From: Lotus japonicus
Lineage: Eukaryota > Streptophyta > Magnoliopsida > Fabales > Fabaceae
Length of the DNA: 64,000 bases
Direction: 5' to 3'
Assembly: GCF_012489685.1 (NCBI RefSeq)
Contig: NC_080043.1
Coordinates: forward strand, 16,796,223-16,860,222
Positions 1 through 12,365 of this stretch are shown in pieces. Position numbers and translations under genes: made by a program. Position 1 is the first letter of the stretch. Each line of letters begins with the position of its first letter. The notes under the pieces are model-generated. The model made no database searches, had not been told where the DNA came from, and saw only the letters and a list, made by a program, of their open reading frames with translations.

Positions 1-1374
1 TTCCTCTGGCTCAACTTCCTCTGGAGCTTTGCCTTTGTCAGAAACATTAATGCTTAAATCTGCAAACTTTTCAACTAGCTTTGACTGGTCAGAGTCAAGC
101 TTATCGTCAAATCTAACATGAATAGATTCTTCAATAGTCTTAGCATCAGTATTATAAAATCTAAAACCTTTAGATCTCTCAGAATAACCAAGTAATAGAC
201 ATTTAGAAGACTTAGCATCAAATTTATGCAATCTATCCTTAGTATTGAGAACATAACAAACACAGCCAAAAGGATGAAAATAAGAAATGTTGGGTTTTAT
301 GTTCTTCCACAATTCATAAGGAGTCTTATTCAGAATTGGTCTCACAGAGATTCTGTTCTGAATGTAACATGCTGTATTTACTGCCTCTGCCCAAAAGTGC
401 TTAGCCATTCCAGTTTCTTGGAGCATGGTTCTAGCCATCTCCTGAAGAGTTTTGTTCTTCCTCTCAACAACACCATTTTGTTGAGGAGTTCTGGGACAAG
501 AGAAATCATGTGCAATTCCATAGGAATCAAACAGACTCTCAAACTTGTCATTCTCAAACTCTCCACCATGGTCACTTCTGACACGCACAATCCTACAAGC
601 CTTCTCGTTTTGCACTTGAGCAATGAAGGTAGAGAACACAGCATGAGACTCATCCTTGCGGGTTAGAAACTTTACCCATGTCCAGCGGCTATAGTCATCA
701 ACGATAACCATCCCATATCTCTTGCCACCTATAGACTCAGTTTTCACTGGTCCAAAAAGGTCGATATGCAGAAGTTCTAACGGCCTTGAGGTTGAGACAA
801 CATTCTTTGCCTTGAAAGGGACTTTTGTGAATTTGCCTTTCTGACATGCTTCACAAAGAGCGTCTGAAGCGAACTTCAGATTGGGTAAGCCCCTGACAAG
901 GTTTAGCTTGCTCAGCTGAGAAATCTTTCTCATACTGGCATGCCCTAACCGTCTATGCCATACCCACTGCTCTTCATTAACAGACAGAAGGCACTTCACA
1001 TTCTGAGCCTCCAACTCAGATAATCTGATCTTATAAATGTTGTTCTTCCTCTTGCTGTTAAACAGAACAGAGCCATCGATCTGACTTACAGCCCGGCAGG
1101 ACTTTTGATTGAAGATAACATCATAACCCTTGTCAGCTAATTGACTTATAGACAATAAGTTATGAGTTAAGCCGTCTACCAACAAAACATTTTCAATGCA
1201 TGGACTACTATCTACACAAATAGTACCAGTACCAACAATTTTACCCTTTTCGTTGCCACCAAAGCCAACTTCGCCTCCAGGCTTAAGTTTTAGCTCTTGG
1301 AACATACGCCTTTCTCCCGTCATGTGACGCGAGCATCCACTGTCCAGATACCATGATTGGTGTTTCAGTGAAGC
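1..1374 (-). CDS. Copia pol: protease and integrase, partial (runs off left edge)
   Basis: This minus-strand frame stays open from about 1374 to base 1, at least 455 codons without a stop. It begins with the aspartic protease motif LDSGCSRHMTG (about 1350-1318). The integrase follows: the zinc-binding part with WHRRLGH and CEACQKGK, then the catalytic core with D in HIDLFGPV, D in RSDHGGEF and E in NGVVERKNK. Beyond the core it continues into the copia GYSERSKGFRFYN region that precedes reverse transcriptase. The frame is shifted by one base relative to gag, which overlaps it down to 1283. Unlike most retroelement frames in this window, this one shows no internal stop. It encodes processing and integration functions of the element's virus-like particle. 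Translation probably depends on a frameshift from gag. Confidence 0.85.
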
Positions 1375-2992
1375 TATCAAGGATATCTGTAACATAGATA
1401 ATCTTATCCTTAGGTACCCACTTTCTGGGTCCTCTCTTGTTAGTTACCCCAGAGGTTCTGATCACCTTGGGTTTCTCAACATGGTAATGTAAAGGAATTT
1501 TTGCATGATATTTAGACATGGAGAAAGATCCCTTTTTGAGAGGGGGTTTAGCAACTTCAGCAGGTAAAGGATCAGGCAATATGGTACCAGAGGGAACAAA
1601 GCATTCATATAAAGATTTAGCTTTAGGCATAGAAGGCTCATTTCTAATTGGTTTAGAAAAGTCAATGCCATGCATTCCATTTCTGCTTACGCCATAGATC
1701 ATTGAAGCCATCAAGCTTCTGTCTACGCTTTTAGCCAGGAATCTTTGAAAAGATTTTTCATACTTAGATTCATGCTTACTATCAGAGGCATCGCAGGCAA
1801 TAACTTCTTCTAACTTAGCAATTTGATTCTTAAGCACAGAGTTAGAATTCACTAAAGCATGGTTATCATTTTTCAAATCAGAAATGATTTTCTCATGTTC
1901 AGAAGGAGTCTTAGAAGCAGCAGATAAGTCCTTTTTCAACTTTTTATGCTTAGACAATAAAGAGTTATACTTATCCATGATATCAGACAAAGCATGTTTC
2001 AGTTTAGAGGTTGAGAAAGAAGCGAATACCTCATTATCATCGTTTGAGTTAGGATCTCCTTCTGATTCTAAGTCAGAGTCAACAGCGTCCTTTGACTCTG
2101 CTCCTTTGTCTTTGACAATAGCCATGAGTCCTTGGACTTCACCATCAGAGTCAACATCCTCTGACTCTGATTCATCAAAAGTCACCAGCAGACTTTTCTT
2201 GGTCTTGAAGTGCTTCTTTGGCCTCTTGTCCTTTTTCAGTTTTGGACAGTCACTCTTGTAGTGCCCTGATTCTTTGAACTCAAAGCATGTGACTTCCTTA
2301 ATTGAGGACTTCTTCTGTACTGAGGATTCAGACTTTCCTTTGGCCTTTCCAGAGCCTTTGTACTTGCTCTGCCTGTGCTTCCAGATACGGTTGAGCCTTT
2401 TTGAAATCAGAGTCAACTCATCTTCATCAGAATCTTCTGATGCTTCTTCAGATTCTTCTGCTTCAGCTTGGAGAGCTTTTGACTTCTCAGATTTAGCCTT
2501 CTCAGATTTGGATTTCAAGGCTATAGATTTCTTCCTCAGATCTTGCATCTCTGAGCGCTTCAGCTCATGACATTTCAGAATGCTGATGAGTTCTTCAAAA
2601 CTCATACGCTCAACATCTCTTGTAAGCTCTATTGAGGTCACTAAAGGCATCCAGCTTTCAGGAAGACTTCTGATGACCCTTATGACATGATCTTTTGTAG
2701 TGTAGCTTTTGTTGAGAGGTCTTATTCCAGCTACCAGCAACTGAAATCTGGAAAACATGTCCTCTATGGACTCGTTGGGCTCCATGATGAAGGACTCATA
2801 CTTCTGGATCAAAGACAGCGCCTTTGATTCTTTGACTTTCTTGTTTCCTTCATGAGACATCTTCAGGGATTCAAAGATGCCCTTGGCATACTCACGGTCT
2901 GTAATCTTCTGGTACTCTTCATAGGAAATGGCACTCAGAAGAATAGCTCTAGCTTTGTGGTGTTGTGAGTAAAGCTTCTTTTGTTCAGCACT
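1283..2992 (-). pseudogene. Copia gag, C-terminal part, split by gypsy insertion
   Basis: The frame is open from the insertion junction at 2992, continuing the reading frame of the N-terminal piece at 11456-11658, down to a stop at 1283. Counted from the internal Met at 2860 it has 525 residues. A UBN2-type capsid region (residues about 1-110) is followed by a Lys/Glu/Ser-rich stretch. A zinc knuckle follows (C192, H200 and C205), in which the second cysteine is replaced by Phe (CFEF instead of CxxC). After that come acidic and coiled-coil segments and a terminal segment with HDGRKAYVPR. The function is the nucleocapsid of the copia particle. It is inactivated by the 8.5-kb insertion. The missing knuckle cysteine may also impair RNA binding. 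Confidence 0.85.
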
Positions 2993-5706
2993 TGTAACGC
3001 CCCGATTTCTCGAGTGTTACACAGTAACTAATTAACCAATTTTCGTAAAGAGTTTTCATCGATTCACTTATTAATCTTCAATTAATGACAAACCTTTCAT
3101 TTTACGAAAACTCTTGAAACATAACCTTTCCAAAAACACGCGGAAGTAACCAACATCGTAAAACTTTTTAAATAACCAACTGTAAAGAGTACGAATCAAA
3201 GGCCTGAATGAAAATAAAGATTACATCAAAACTTGTTCATTCCAATTTAAGCAATAAAATTGTTCGATACCAACACTTCGGAAACTCTCAACCCCAACAG
3301 AAAACAAAAGACTCTCAACCCAAACCCTATTCCTTAGCCTCTTCCTCTTCCTCTGAAGTGTAGTCGTCCTCCGGTATTGGCACGTCACGTAGCATCAACT
3401 CCCAAGAATGAGTCATCGCCATTATCTTCACGACCATCTACCCCCCCCAAATAAACACATAGCAAACAAGCAGGGTCAGGTCCAACAAAAAGAATGATAA
3501 TGACAAAATCAACAACAACATATATAATATAAGTACATTATATGTCTTTTATGGGAAAGAGTCAGTTACTAACGGAATCTCACTTCACACAACCCACCAA
3601 AACTTCCATGGTCATCTTCGTGCTTCCGCAGAGGCACGGTTATCACGGTGACCGCAGTCAACCAAATCACGTGGAGCCGCAATGATCCACAAAAGTTCAC
3701 GGTGACCGCAGTCAACCAAATCACGTGAAGCCACACCGGCCCACAAGGTTCACGGGAGACCGCAGTCAACCCAAATAACTCCCTCGCGTGCAAGGTACCA
3801 TCGTTCTCATGGTCCATAGTCTCACTAGACCTATGACCGTTTTATCACATTTACATGCAAGCGAGTTATAAATTCATTCTCTTGGTGTTTAAGGCTCTAA
3901 TGTCAATCCTAGAGTCTTATGAGTTAATATCGTATCAGATTACAACGTCAAGAAATAACAGTCACACTAGGAGGAATTACAGCTGGGTGAGCGACCTCCT
4001 AAACAAGTCACAACTAAACTTCATGCAAAGCATAGAAATAATCAGGGCCTCCCAAATTCACAAATTATTTACAAATTCCAGAGGCTCAGTTTACAGATAT
4101 CATCATATAAAAATCTCACAAAGGTCCCTAATCACATGTTACTAACATTTCCAACAATTTCTCAAATTTAGTGTTTTTGGACAACAGGTGCAGCGTGTAC
4201 TAAAACTGGTCTACAGACCGCAATACTTAGCCACAAAATTCACATGATACATGACTGGAAAGATAATTCGAAACTCTACACTTTTATAGTTTATCACTTT
4301 TCCATTTGAGATCCATAATTAGGTGATATTAGGCCTTAAAGCTTGCTGTCCGGTACAGGAAGAACAGCAGGTGCAACAGTCACTAAGATCGACCTCCAGA
4401 CCTCATCACTAGACCAAAAATTATGTTCTTTATATGCATAGAAAGCCAATTCGAAAATCTACAATTTTCCAGTTTATCCCTTTTTCATTTGAGACCCCGA
4501 ATTAGGTGATATTAAGCTCCAAAACTCGCTGTCCAGTACAGGAAACTGGCAGAGATACTTTTGCCTTCAAATTAATTTTTCAACCATTCAAGTCCCAGAG
4601 TTTTAAACCATATTCCAGCAGCAAGAACCACATATCATATATCATATATCATGCTTAAATTTCCAGAACCAAGATAACCATCAATTCTAGCACAAAAGGC
4701 AGATCTAAGCATATAAATCTTCAATCATTTTAATCAAGCAAAGTCATAGAAGAAACGGTAGTTGTAGTGATGATTAATGGAGAATCATGGCATCAACATT
4801 TCATCTCAAATCAGAAGCAAAACATCAAGATCTCAAGGCAAAAAAAAACAGCAAGCATCATGAACACAAAACTCTTGCAAAAGCAATCATGTTCATGGCT
4901 TTTCTCATAGTAAAACATGGCAAATACCCTAGGCAATCTACCCAATCCTAGGACCAGCCCTTACCTTTGTCCTTAGGCTTGAAGAAAAGATGAAATTGAA
5001 GAGCAAGGTTCTGGTTTCTCTCCTCTTCTCCCACGCGTGACCTTCCTCTCTCCCTCTCGCTCGCGAACTCCTTCTCCCTCTTGTGCGAACACGTCGACGG
5101 TGGTGGGGCTTGGGACGGTGACGGCTAGGGTGCAAGGGGAAAGTTTCTCTCACTCTTTCTCCTCTGTTTTACGTGTTTCAGAAGTGCACCAGGTTTCTTT
5201 CTTCAGAATAGTGTGAAAAGAAACCCCTTTCCCCCCCAAAACCCTACATAGCCCGCGTCCCCTCTCTCCCTCTCTTGGGCTAGGGTTTGTTTTCCTTCAA
5301 GCCCGACCCAAGTCAAAACCCTTGACCCCATCACTTAAGAACTTACTCAGGTCTGAAACTAATCAAAACCCTCAGCCCTTTTTAGTAATATCACGATCAA
5401 ACTCGGAATTGAAAGGAAACAAATCAATTAAATCAGCTGGTACTGTGCAGCCAGGACCATCGTCACTAAACCGATGATATCTCGAGCTACAGAGGTCGGA
5501 ATGACCTGATTTCACTTCGAGAATTTTCTAGACTTAAAGGGCTACAACTCTCATGAAGGAAGTTTTCCCAAATGAAGTCGTTAAGACCCTCTAAAAATTC
5601 ACCCAAGTTGACAGTTCAAATCTGCCAGTTATCAAACATAGCCAAAAACTTCAATTTTATTCAAACTTCCATAAAATTTGTTCCAAGTTGAACTTAGGGC
5701 CTTACA
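2993..5706 (-). repeat. 3' LTR of Tekay-type element
   Basis: This is the left copy of the 2.7-kb LTR. It contains a short internal array (about 3636-3775) in which 'cggtgaccgcagtcaacc' recurs every 45-50 bp, a CACGTG motif in each unit, and two spaced copies of a 'tgtccggtacaggaa / tgtccagtacaggaa' segment (about 4340-4540). ORFs inside the LTR (for example 3569-3817, 3855-4145, 4938-5153) are chance ORFs duplicated exactly in the other LTR. Confidence 0.95.
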
Positions 5707-5710
5707 ATAC

Positions 5711-5720
5711 CACCCCCCTT
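5711..5720 (-). promoter_or_regulatory. Polypurine tract of Tekay-type element
   Basis: On the minus strand the sequence AAGGGGGGTG lies four bases before the 3' LTR start. It is the expected primer for plus-strand synthesis and fixes the element's orientation. Confidence 0.85.
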
Positions 5721-5742
5721 AAAATAGTTTCGCCCTCGAAAC

Positions 5743-8502
5743 TTAAGGGTTTACAAATAAATCGGGGTGTGACTCCCGCATCTTATCCTCTAACTCCCAG
5801 GTCGCGTCACCAGTCTCTTGGTTCCACACGACCTTCACTAAAGGCACCTCCTTGTTTCTTAAGCGCTTTATGCTTCGGTCGACGATCTTGATGGGTGGCA
5901 CCTCCATTGTCAGATCATCTCTCAGCTGTATGTCGTCTGGCGTAATCACATGCGAATCATCTGCCATGTACTTCCGCAACTGCGACACATGAAGAACGTC
6001 ATGGATGTTGGATAGAAACGGTGGTAGGGCGATCCTGTACGCCACCGGTCCAACTCGCTCCGTGATTTGGTACGGCCCAATAAACCTCGGAGTAAGCTTC
6101 TTGGACTTGATTGCCCTTCCGACACCTGTCGTCGGGGTAACCCGCAAGAAGACATGGTCTCCGGCCTGAAATTCCAACTCCTTTCGTCGGTTGTCGGCGT
6201 AACTCTTTTGGCGACTCTGCGCGGTTCTCATCTTTTCCTGAATTCTCCTGACTTCCTCGGTGGTCTGTTGCACCAATTCCGGACCAATCACCAAATTTTC
6301 CCCATCTTGATGCCAGCATAAGGGCGTACGACACCTCCGACCGTACAAAGCTTCGTAAGGTGCCATGCCGATGCTCGCATGGAAACTATTGTTGTAAGTG
6401 AATTCGATCAATGGCAGCATCTCATCCCAACTGCCCTTGTGATCCAACACACAGGCCCGTAGCAAATCTTCCAGCGACTGGATTGTCCTCTCTGTCTGCC
6501 CATCGGTTTGCGGATGATAGGCAGAGCTCAATCTCAACTTAGTTCTGAGGGCCTGCTGCAAGGCTCCCCAAAAGTGAGAGGTAAACCTCGGAACTCTGTC
6601 TGATACGATGCTGGTCGGTATACCATGTAGACGCACAACCTCAGCCACATAAATCTCCGCCAATTTCTCCACCTTGTACTTCAGGTTGATCGGGATAAAA
6701 TGAGCGGTCTTTGTCAAACGATCAACAACAACCCAAATTGCATCGAACTTCCTCCGAGTTAAAGGTAAAGCCGTCATGAAGTCCATAGAAATACTGTCCC
6801 ACTTCCACTCTGGGACATCTAGTGGTTGCAGCTTCCCTGCGGGCTTCTGATGCTCTACCTTCGCCTTCTGACATGTCAAGCAAGTAGAAACATACTCTGC
6901 CACCTGCTTTTTCATCCCATGCCACCAGAAGTGAAGTTTCAAGTCCTGATACATCTTGTTCATTCCGGGATGGATACTCAACCTACTCTTGTGCCCTTCA
7001 TCCAGGATCAATCTTCTAATTTCTGCATCGTCAGGCACACATATCCGTCCCTCGCATCGCAGAATATTGTCATTCCCAATAGAGAACTCTGGTGCCTTTC
7101 CCTGAGTCACACGGTCTCGCCACTCAGCTATCCCTTCATCAGTCTCTTGTCTAGACTTGATCTCTTCCAAAAGTCCACTTGACACCGTCACCATTCCGAA
7201 ACTCAGCCTTCCTGGTGCGAGCTTAACGTCCAAGCTCAGATCTCGGAAAGCCTCCAACAGTTCTAACTCCTTGACCATCATTGAGGACACATGTATAGCC
7301 TTCCGGCTGAGAGCGTCGGCTACGGCATTGCTTTTCCCCGGGTGGTACTGTAGAGTGAACTCATAGTCCTGAAGGAATTCCATCCACCTCCGCTGCCTCA
7401 TGTTCAGATCCTTCTGATCAAATAAGTACTTTAAACTCTTATGATCGCTATAGATCGTGAACGTACTACCATAGAGATAGTGTCTCCAAATCTTGAGAGC
7501 ATAAACTATGGCAGCCAACTCCAAGTCATGTGTAGGGTAGTTCTTCTCATGAGTCTTCAATTGCCTTGAAGCATAGGCAATTGCTTTCTTATCTTGCATC
7601 ATTACACACCCCAAACCATTGTGCGACGCATCACAATACACGTCATAAGGTTCTCCTTCCTTAGGTAAAGCTAGTACGGGTGCGGTGGTCAGCCGCTTCT
7701 TCAACTCCTGGAAACTAGCCTCACACTTCTCCGTCCACGCAAACGGTTGATTCTTCTTTGTCAACTGGGTCAACGGCGAAGTCAACTTTGCGTAATCTTT
7801 GACGAATCGCCTATAGTAGCCTGCAAGCCCGACAAAACTTCTGATGTCGCTTGCTGTCTTTGGTTGCTCCCATGACAGAATCGTCTCGATCTTGCTAGGG
7901 TCAACAGCCACACCCTGACTTGATATGACATGACCTAGGAACTTCACCTCTTCCATCCAGAATTCACACTTCGAGCCGTTAGCATATAGCTCCTTCTCCC
8001 GCAATACTCCTAGCACTTGACGCAAATGCTCTTCGTGTTCTTCCTTACTCTTCGAGTAAATCAAAATATCATCAATGAACACGACCACGAACTTGTCCAG
8101 GAATGGCCTGAACACTTTGTTCATGTAGTCCATAAACACTGCGGGTGCATTAGTAACCCCAAACGGCATCACAAGATATTCATAATGCCCGTATCGGGTC
8201 CTGAATGCGGTCTTCTGGATGTCCGATTCCTTGACTCGGATCTGATGGTATCCCGACTTAAGGTCTACCCTCGAGAAGATCACCGCTCCTCTAAGTTGAT
8301 CCATCAAGTCGTCTATCCGAGGCATCGGATAACGGTTCTTCATTGTCACCTTATTCAGCTGCCGGTAATCCACACACAATCTGGACTTCCCATCCTTCTT
8401 CTTTACCAATAGCACAGGTGCACACAAACGCACACAGGCGTACACCTTGGGGCGCAAAAGGGATTCCAAAGCCCACTCTTCCTTCGATTGACATTCCATC
8501 AA
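5743..8502 (-). CDS. Gypsy pol remnant: RT, RNase H, integrase, chromodomain-like tail
   Basis: An uninterrupted 919-residue frame. Reverse transcriptase is N-terminally truncated and begins at the [17 protein letters not shown] motif (residues about 34-50), with the catalytic FIDDILIYS at 142-150. RNase H spans about 286-400 (YCDASHNG with D291; YSDHKSL near 351). Integrase has its zinc finger at about 503-544 and catalytic residues D574, D635 and E671. The motif that is usually SDRDPRF reads SDRVPRF here. A C-terminal segment (about 870-915, VKVVWNQ...ATWELED) resembles the chromodomain tail of chromoviruses, which directs integration to heterochromatin. A full Tekay polyprotein is roughly 1500 residues, so gag, protease and the first part of RT are missing. 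The first 30 residues look like junction sequence rather than RT. The start Met is the first in the frame and may not be used. Confidence 0.9.
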   Translation of the reverse strand: MMECQSKEEWALESLLRPKVYACVRLCAPVLLVKKKDGKSRLCVDYRQLNKVTMKNRYPMPRIDDLMDQLRGAVIFSRVDLKSGYHQIRVKESDIQKTAFRTRYGHYEYLVMPFGVTNAPAVFMDYMNKVFRPFLDKFVVVFIDDILIYSKSKEEHEEHLRQVLGVLREKELYANGSKCEFWMEEVKFLGHVISSQGVAVDPSKIETILSWEQPKTASDIRSFVGLAGYYRRFVKDYAKLTSPLTQLTKKNQPFAWTEKCEASFQELKKRLTTAPVLALPKEGEPYDVYCDASHNGLGCVMMQDKKAIAYASRQLKTHEKNYPTHDLELAAIVYALKIWRHYLYGSTFTIYSDHKSLKYLFDQKDLNMRQRRWMEFLQDYEFTLQYHPGKSNAVADALSRKAIHVSSMMVKELELLEAFRDLSLDVKLAPGRLSFGMVTVSSGLLEEIKSRQETDEGIAEWRDRVTQGKAPEFSIGNDNILRCEGRICVPDDAEIRRLILDEGHKSRLSIHPGMNKMYQDLKLHFWWHGMKKQVAEYVSTCLTCQKAKVEHQKPAGKLQPLDVPEWKWDSISMDFMTALPLTRRKFDAIWVVVDRLTKTAHFIPINLKYKVEKLAEIYVAEVVRLHGIPTSIVSDRVPRFTSHFWGALQQALRTKLRLSSAYHPQTDGQTERTIQSLEDLLRACVLDHKGSWDEMLPLIEFTYNNSFHASIGMAPYEALYGRRCRTPLCWHQDGENLVIGPELVQQTTEEVRRIQEKMRTAQSRQKSYADNRRKELEFQAGDHVFLRVTPTTGVGRAIKSKKLTPRFIGPYQITERVGPVAYRIALPPFLSNIHDVLHVSQLRKYMADDSHVITPDDIQLRDDLTMEVPPIKIVDRSIKRLRNKEVPLVKVVWNQETGDATWELEDKMRESHPDLFVNP

Positions 8503-8727
8503 TCGATCTCAGAGTTCAAACATCTTAATATAACCAAACACTTAGTCTCAAGTATCACGGCAATGATACTAACTACAGATAATCTCACAGCCAAGCAAAC
8601 ATCTTAGCACACAAGTCTACCCAACCTCACCGCGGAACTTTGAAAGCATCTTTATCAAAACAAAAACATCAACGAGTTCGGAAACTCGTGATCCCAAAAC
8701 CCTTAGTGCTCTGGTTTCTCAACCAGA
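8503..8727 (-). other. Leader of gypsy element, gag/protease deleted
   Basis: Between the PBS and the truncated RT there are only about 225 bp of AT-rich, non-coding sequence. In an intact element gag and protease (about 1.5-2 kb) would lie here. The deletion joins leader to mid-RT near 8440-8500. Confidence 0.75.
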
Positions 8728-8739
8728 GCTCTGATACCA
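8728..8739 (-). promoter_or_regulatory. Primer-binding site (initiator Met tRNA), Tekay element
   Basis: On the minus strand TGGTATCAGAGC lies three bases inside the 5' LTR. It is complementary to the 3' end of plant initiator tRNA-Met and is the usual PBS of this lineage. Confidence 0.9.
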
Positions 8740-8742
8740 CAA

Positions 8743-11455
8743 TGTAACGCCCCGATTTCTCGAGTGTTACACAGTAACTAATTAACCAATTTTCGTAAAG
8801 AGTTTTCGTCGATTCACTTATTAATCTTCAATTAATGACAAACCTTTCATTTTACGAAAACTCTTGAAACATAACCTTTCCAAAAACACGCGGAAGTAAC
8901 CAACATCGTAAAACTTTTTAAATAACCAACTGTAAAGAGTACGAATCAAAGGCCTGAATGAAAATAAAGATTACATCAAAACTTGTTCATTCCAATTTAA
9001 GCAATAAAATTGTTCGATACCAACACTTCGGAAACTCTCAACCCCAACAGAAAACAAAAGACTCTCAACCCAAACCCTATTCCTTAGCCTCTTCCTCTTC
9101 CTCTGAAGTGTAGTCGTCCTCCGGTATTGGCACGTCACGTAGCATCAACTCCCAAGAATGAGTCATCGCCATTATCTTCACGACCATCTACCCCCCCCAA
9201 ATAAACACATAGCAAACAAGCAGGGTCAGGTCCAACAAAAAGAATGATAATGACAAAATCAACAACAACATATATAATATAAGTACATTATATGTCTTTT
9301 ATGGGAAAGAGTCAGTTACTAACGGAATCTCACTTCACACAACCCACCAAAACTTCCATGGTCATCTTCGTGCTTCCGCAGAGGCACGGTTATCACGGTG
9401 ACCGCAGTCAACCAAATCACGTGGAGCCGCAATGATCCACAAAAGTTCACGGTGACCGCAGTCAACCAAATCACGTGAAGCCACACCGGCCCACAAGGTT
9501 CACGGGAGACCGCAGTCAACCCAAATAACTCCCTCGCGTGCAAGGTACCATCGTTCTCATGGTCCATAGTCTCACTAGACCTATGACCGTTTTATCACAT
9601 TTACATGCAAGCGAGTTATAAATTCATTCTCTTGGTGTTTAAGGCTCTAATGTCAATCCTAGAGTCTTATGAGTTAATATCGTATCAGATTACAACGTCA
9701 AGAAATAACAGTCACACTAGGAGGAATTACAGCTGGGTGAGCGACCTCCTAAACAAGTCACAACTAAACTTCATGCAAAGCATAGAAATAATCAGGGCCT
9801 CCCAAATTCACAAATTATTTACAAATTCCAGAGGCTCAGTTTACAGATATCATCATATAAAAATCTCACAAAGGTCCCTAATCACATGTTACTAACATTT
9901 CCAACAATTTCTCAAATTTAGTGTTTTTGGACAACAGGTGCAGCGTGTACTAAAACTGGTCTACAGACCGCAATACTTAGCCACAAATTCACATGATACA
10001 TGACTGGAAAGATAATTCGAAACTCTACACTTTTATAGTTTATCACTTTTCCATTTGAGATCCAGAATTATGTGATATTAGGCCTTAAAGCTTGCTGTCC
10101 GGTACAGGAAGAACAGCAGGTGCAACAGTCACTAAGATCGACCTCCAGACCTCATCACTAGACCAAAAATTATGTTCTTTATATGCATAGAAAGCCAATT
10201 CGAAAATCTACAATTTTCCAGTTTATCCCTTTTTCATTTGAGACCCCGAATTAGGTGATATTAAGCTCCAAAACTCGCTGTCCAGTACAGGAAACTGGCA
10301 GAGATACTTTTGCCTTCAAATTAATTTTTCAACCATTCAAGTCCCAGAGTTTTAAACCATATTCCAGCAGCAAGAACCACATATCATATATCATATATCA
10401 TGCTTAAATTTCCAGAACCAAGATAACCATCAATTCTAGCACAAAAGGCAGATCTAAGCATATAAATCTTCAATCATTTTAATCAAGCAAAGTCATAGAA
10501 GAAACGGTAGTTGTAGTGATGATTAATGGAGAATCATGGCATCAACATTTCATCTCAAATCAGAAGCAAAACATCAAGATCTCAAGGCAAAAAAAAACAG
10601 CAAGCATCATGAACACAAAACTCTTGCAAAAGCAATCATGTTCATGGCTTTTCTCATAGTAAAACATGGCAAATACCCTAGGCAATCTACCCAATCCTAG
10701 GACCAGCCCTTACCTTTGTCCTTAGGCTTGAAGAAAAGATGAAATTGAAGAGCAAGGTTCTGGTTTCTCTCCTCTTCTCCCACGCGTGACCTTCCTCTCT
10801 CCCTCTCGCTCGCGAACTCCTTCTCCCTCTTGTGCGAACACGTCGACGGTGGTGGGGCTTGGGACGGTGACGGCTAGGGTGCAAGGGGAAAGTTTCTCTC
10901 ACTCTTTCTCCTCTGTTTTACGTGTTTCAGAAGTGCACCAGGTTTCTTTCTTCAGAATAGTGTGAAAAGAAACCCCTTTCCCCCCCAAAACCCTACATAG
11001 CCCGCGTCCCCTCTCTCCCTCTCTTGGGCTAGGGTTTGTTTTCCTTCAAGCCCGACCCAAGTCAAAACCCTTGACCCCATCACTTAAGAACTTACTCAGG
11101 TCTGAAACTAATCAAAACCCTCAGCCCTTTTTAGTAATATCACGATCACACTCGGAATTGAAAGGAAACAAAACAATTAAATTCGCTGGTACTGTACAGC
11201 CAGGACCATCGTCACTAAACCGATGATATCTCGAGCTACAGAGGTCGGAATGACCTGATTCCACTTCGATAATTTTCTAGACTTAAAGGGCTACAACTCT
11301 CATGAAGGAAGTTTTCCCAAATGAAGTCGTTAAGACCCTCTAAAAATTCACCCAAGTTGACAGTTCAAATCTGCCAGTTATCAAACATAGCCAAAAACTT
11401 CAATTTTATTCAAACTTCCATAAAATTTGTTCCAAGTTGAACTTAGGGCCTTACA
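8743..11455 (-). repeat. 5' LTR of Tekay-type element
   Basis: The right copy of the LTR, almost identical to 2993-5706. Differences seen by eye are a few substitutions clustered at about 10060-10075 and 11148-11270, plus one missing base near 9986. Confidence 0.95.
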
Positions 11456-11658
11456 GCACTCATCTCTGATCTGGAGATTTTCTTGCCTTCTTCATCAACT
11501 GGACGCTCATAGCCATCCACAATAATATCCCAGAGATCTGCATCGAAGCCCAGAAAGAAACTCTCAATTCTATCTTTCCAATATTCGAACCTTTGACCAT
11601 CGAACATGGGAGGCTTTGCATTGTAACCATCTTTTTGCGTTTCACTGGTGGTAGCCAT
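11456..11658 (-). pseudogene. Copia gag N-terminus, severed piece
   Basis: Starts with ATG at 11658 and reads about 67 residues (KPPMFDGQRFEYWK motif typical of copia gag N-termini) up to the insertion junction at 11456. There the frame passes through the duplicated gcact into the remaining gag at 2992. This is the 5' exon-like stub left by the gypsy insertion. The last residues of the ORF after the junction derive from the gypsy LTR. Confidence 0.85.
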
Positions 11659-11716
11659 TGTTTTTCACACCGGCCCGGATCACTGAACACTGTTAGGTGT
11701 GGTAATCAGAACTTGC

Positions 11717-11728
11717 GCTCTGATACCA
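11717..11728 (-). promoter_or_regulatory. Primer-binding site (initiator Met tRNA), copia element
   Basis: TGGTATCAGAGC on the minus strand, two bases after the LTR end (CATACCTTCA). It is independent of the identical PBS of the nested gypsy element. Confidence 0.9.
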
Positions 11729-11730
11729 AA

Positions 11731-12365
11731 TGAAGGTATGAAAAACGGTAGAAGGGGGGGTTTGAATAACGTTTTCAGAATAAAACTTCCACCTTAAAGA
11801 TTTTGGCAAATCTTTCGAGAACAAATAAAGTGCTTAAGATAAGAGATAGAAAAGCACACAAGGATTTTATCCTGGTTCACTTGATGAATCACTCAAGCTA
11901 ATCCAGTCCACCCGTTAAGGTGATTTCTTCCTTCTTAGAATGAAGGCAATCCACTAATCAGGTAAATGTTACAACTGCACTTGTGACCTGCAAGTGACTA
12001 ACAATACACTGACTTAGCTCGCACTAAGATTCACTCTCTTAGTCTTCTCTAGGATCCGATCAAACTTGATCTCCTAAAGGTAACTAAACAACTGTTTAAG
12101 AAAGAATGTTTACAAAGAAATTTGCTGCTGAAAAGCTAATAGCAAACACAATGAATTCAGATGAAAGAATGCTTAGAAGGTTTGAATATAGCTTGCGCGT
12201 GTGAGATTCTTCCAACCGCATCTTTCAATCTTCAGCCTCTATTTATACTCCAAGGATTAGGGTTTGAACGCTGCATGGGAATGCTACCGTTGGAGGGCAG
12301 TTCTGGAAATTCCAGCTTCTGCTGTGGCTGAGAATGTTAGGTAGGTCGTCAGGATAGTGCATTAC
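11731..12365 (-). repeat. 5' LTR of copia element, U3 end unclear
   Basis: The minus-strand LTR ends ...CCTTCA at 11731 next to the PBS. It carries the run of Gs at 11754-11760 (GGGGGGG in +; CCCCCCC in the element sense) common at the U5 end of Sirevirus LTRs. A TATA box, TATAAATA, lies at 12247-12240 on the minus strand. The U3 end is not defined because similarity to Tat element sequence starts at about 12366. The TG start could be lost or lie elsewhere. Confidence 0.7.

Larger units (their letters stand above)
2993..11455 (-). mobile_element. Ty3/gypsy chromovirus (Tekay type), gag/protease-deleted, young
   Basis: LTRs lie at 2993-5706 and 8743-11455 (2714 and 2713 bp, TG...CA ends: TGTAAGGCCC on the minus strand and ...GGGGCGTTACA). 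A perfect 5-bp TSD, gcact, is at 2988-2992 and 11456-11460. PBS and polypurine tract are in place for a minus-strand element. The internal region is only about 3.0 kb and encodes RT, RNase H, integrase and a chromodomain-like tail. Gag, protease and the start of RT are missing. By eye the LTRs differ at roughly ten positions plus one single-base indel, so insertion is recent. Such an element would need proteins supplied in trans. Confidence 0.95.
1..12365 (-). mobile_element. Ty1/copia element, Sirevirus-like, interrupted and cut by window edge
   Basis: In minus-strand order the parts are: LTR (11731 to about 12365, upstream part lost or unrecognised), primer-binding site (11717-11728), gag, protease and integrase. 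Reverse transcriptase and the other LTR lie beyond the left edge. The order PR-INT before RT is that of Ty1/copia. A long gag with a charged, coiled C-terminal part and an initiator-Met PBS suggest a Sirevirus; that lineage call is an inference. The element is split by the gypsy element at 2993-11455, whose 5-bp TSD (gcact) lies at 2988-2992 and 11456-11460. The outer boundary near 12365 is where similarity to Tat 3' internal sequence begins, not a proven end. Confidence 0.85.

Noticed and set aside
3569..5153. ORFs in the Tekay LTR (82, 96 and 71 residues), repeated at 9319-10902
   Set aside because: They recur only because the LTR is duplicated. They lie in non-coding LTR with tandem repeats and have no recognisable domain.
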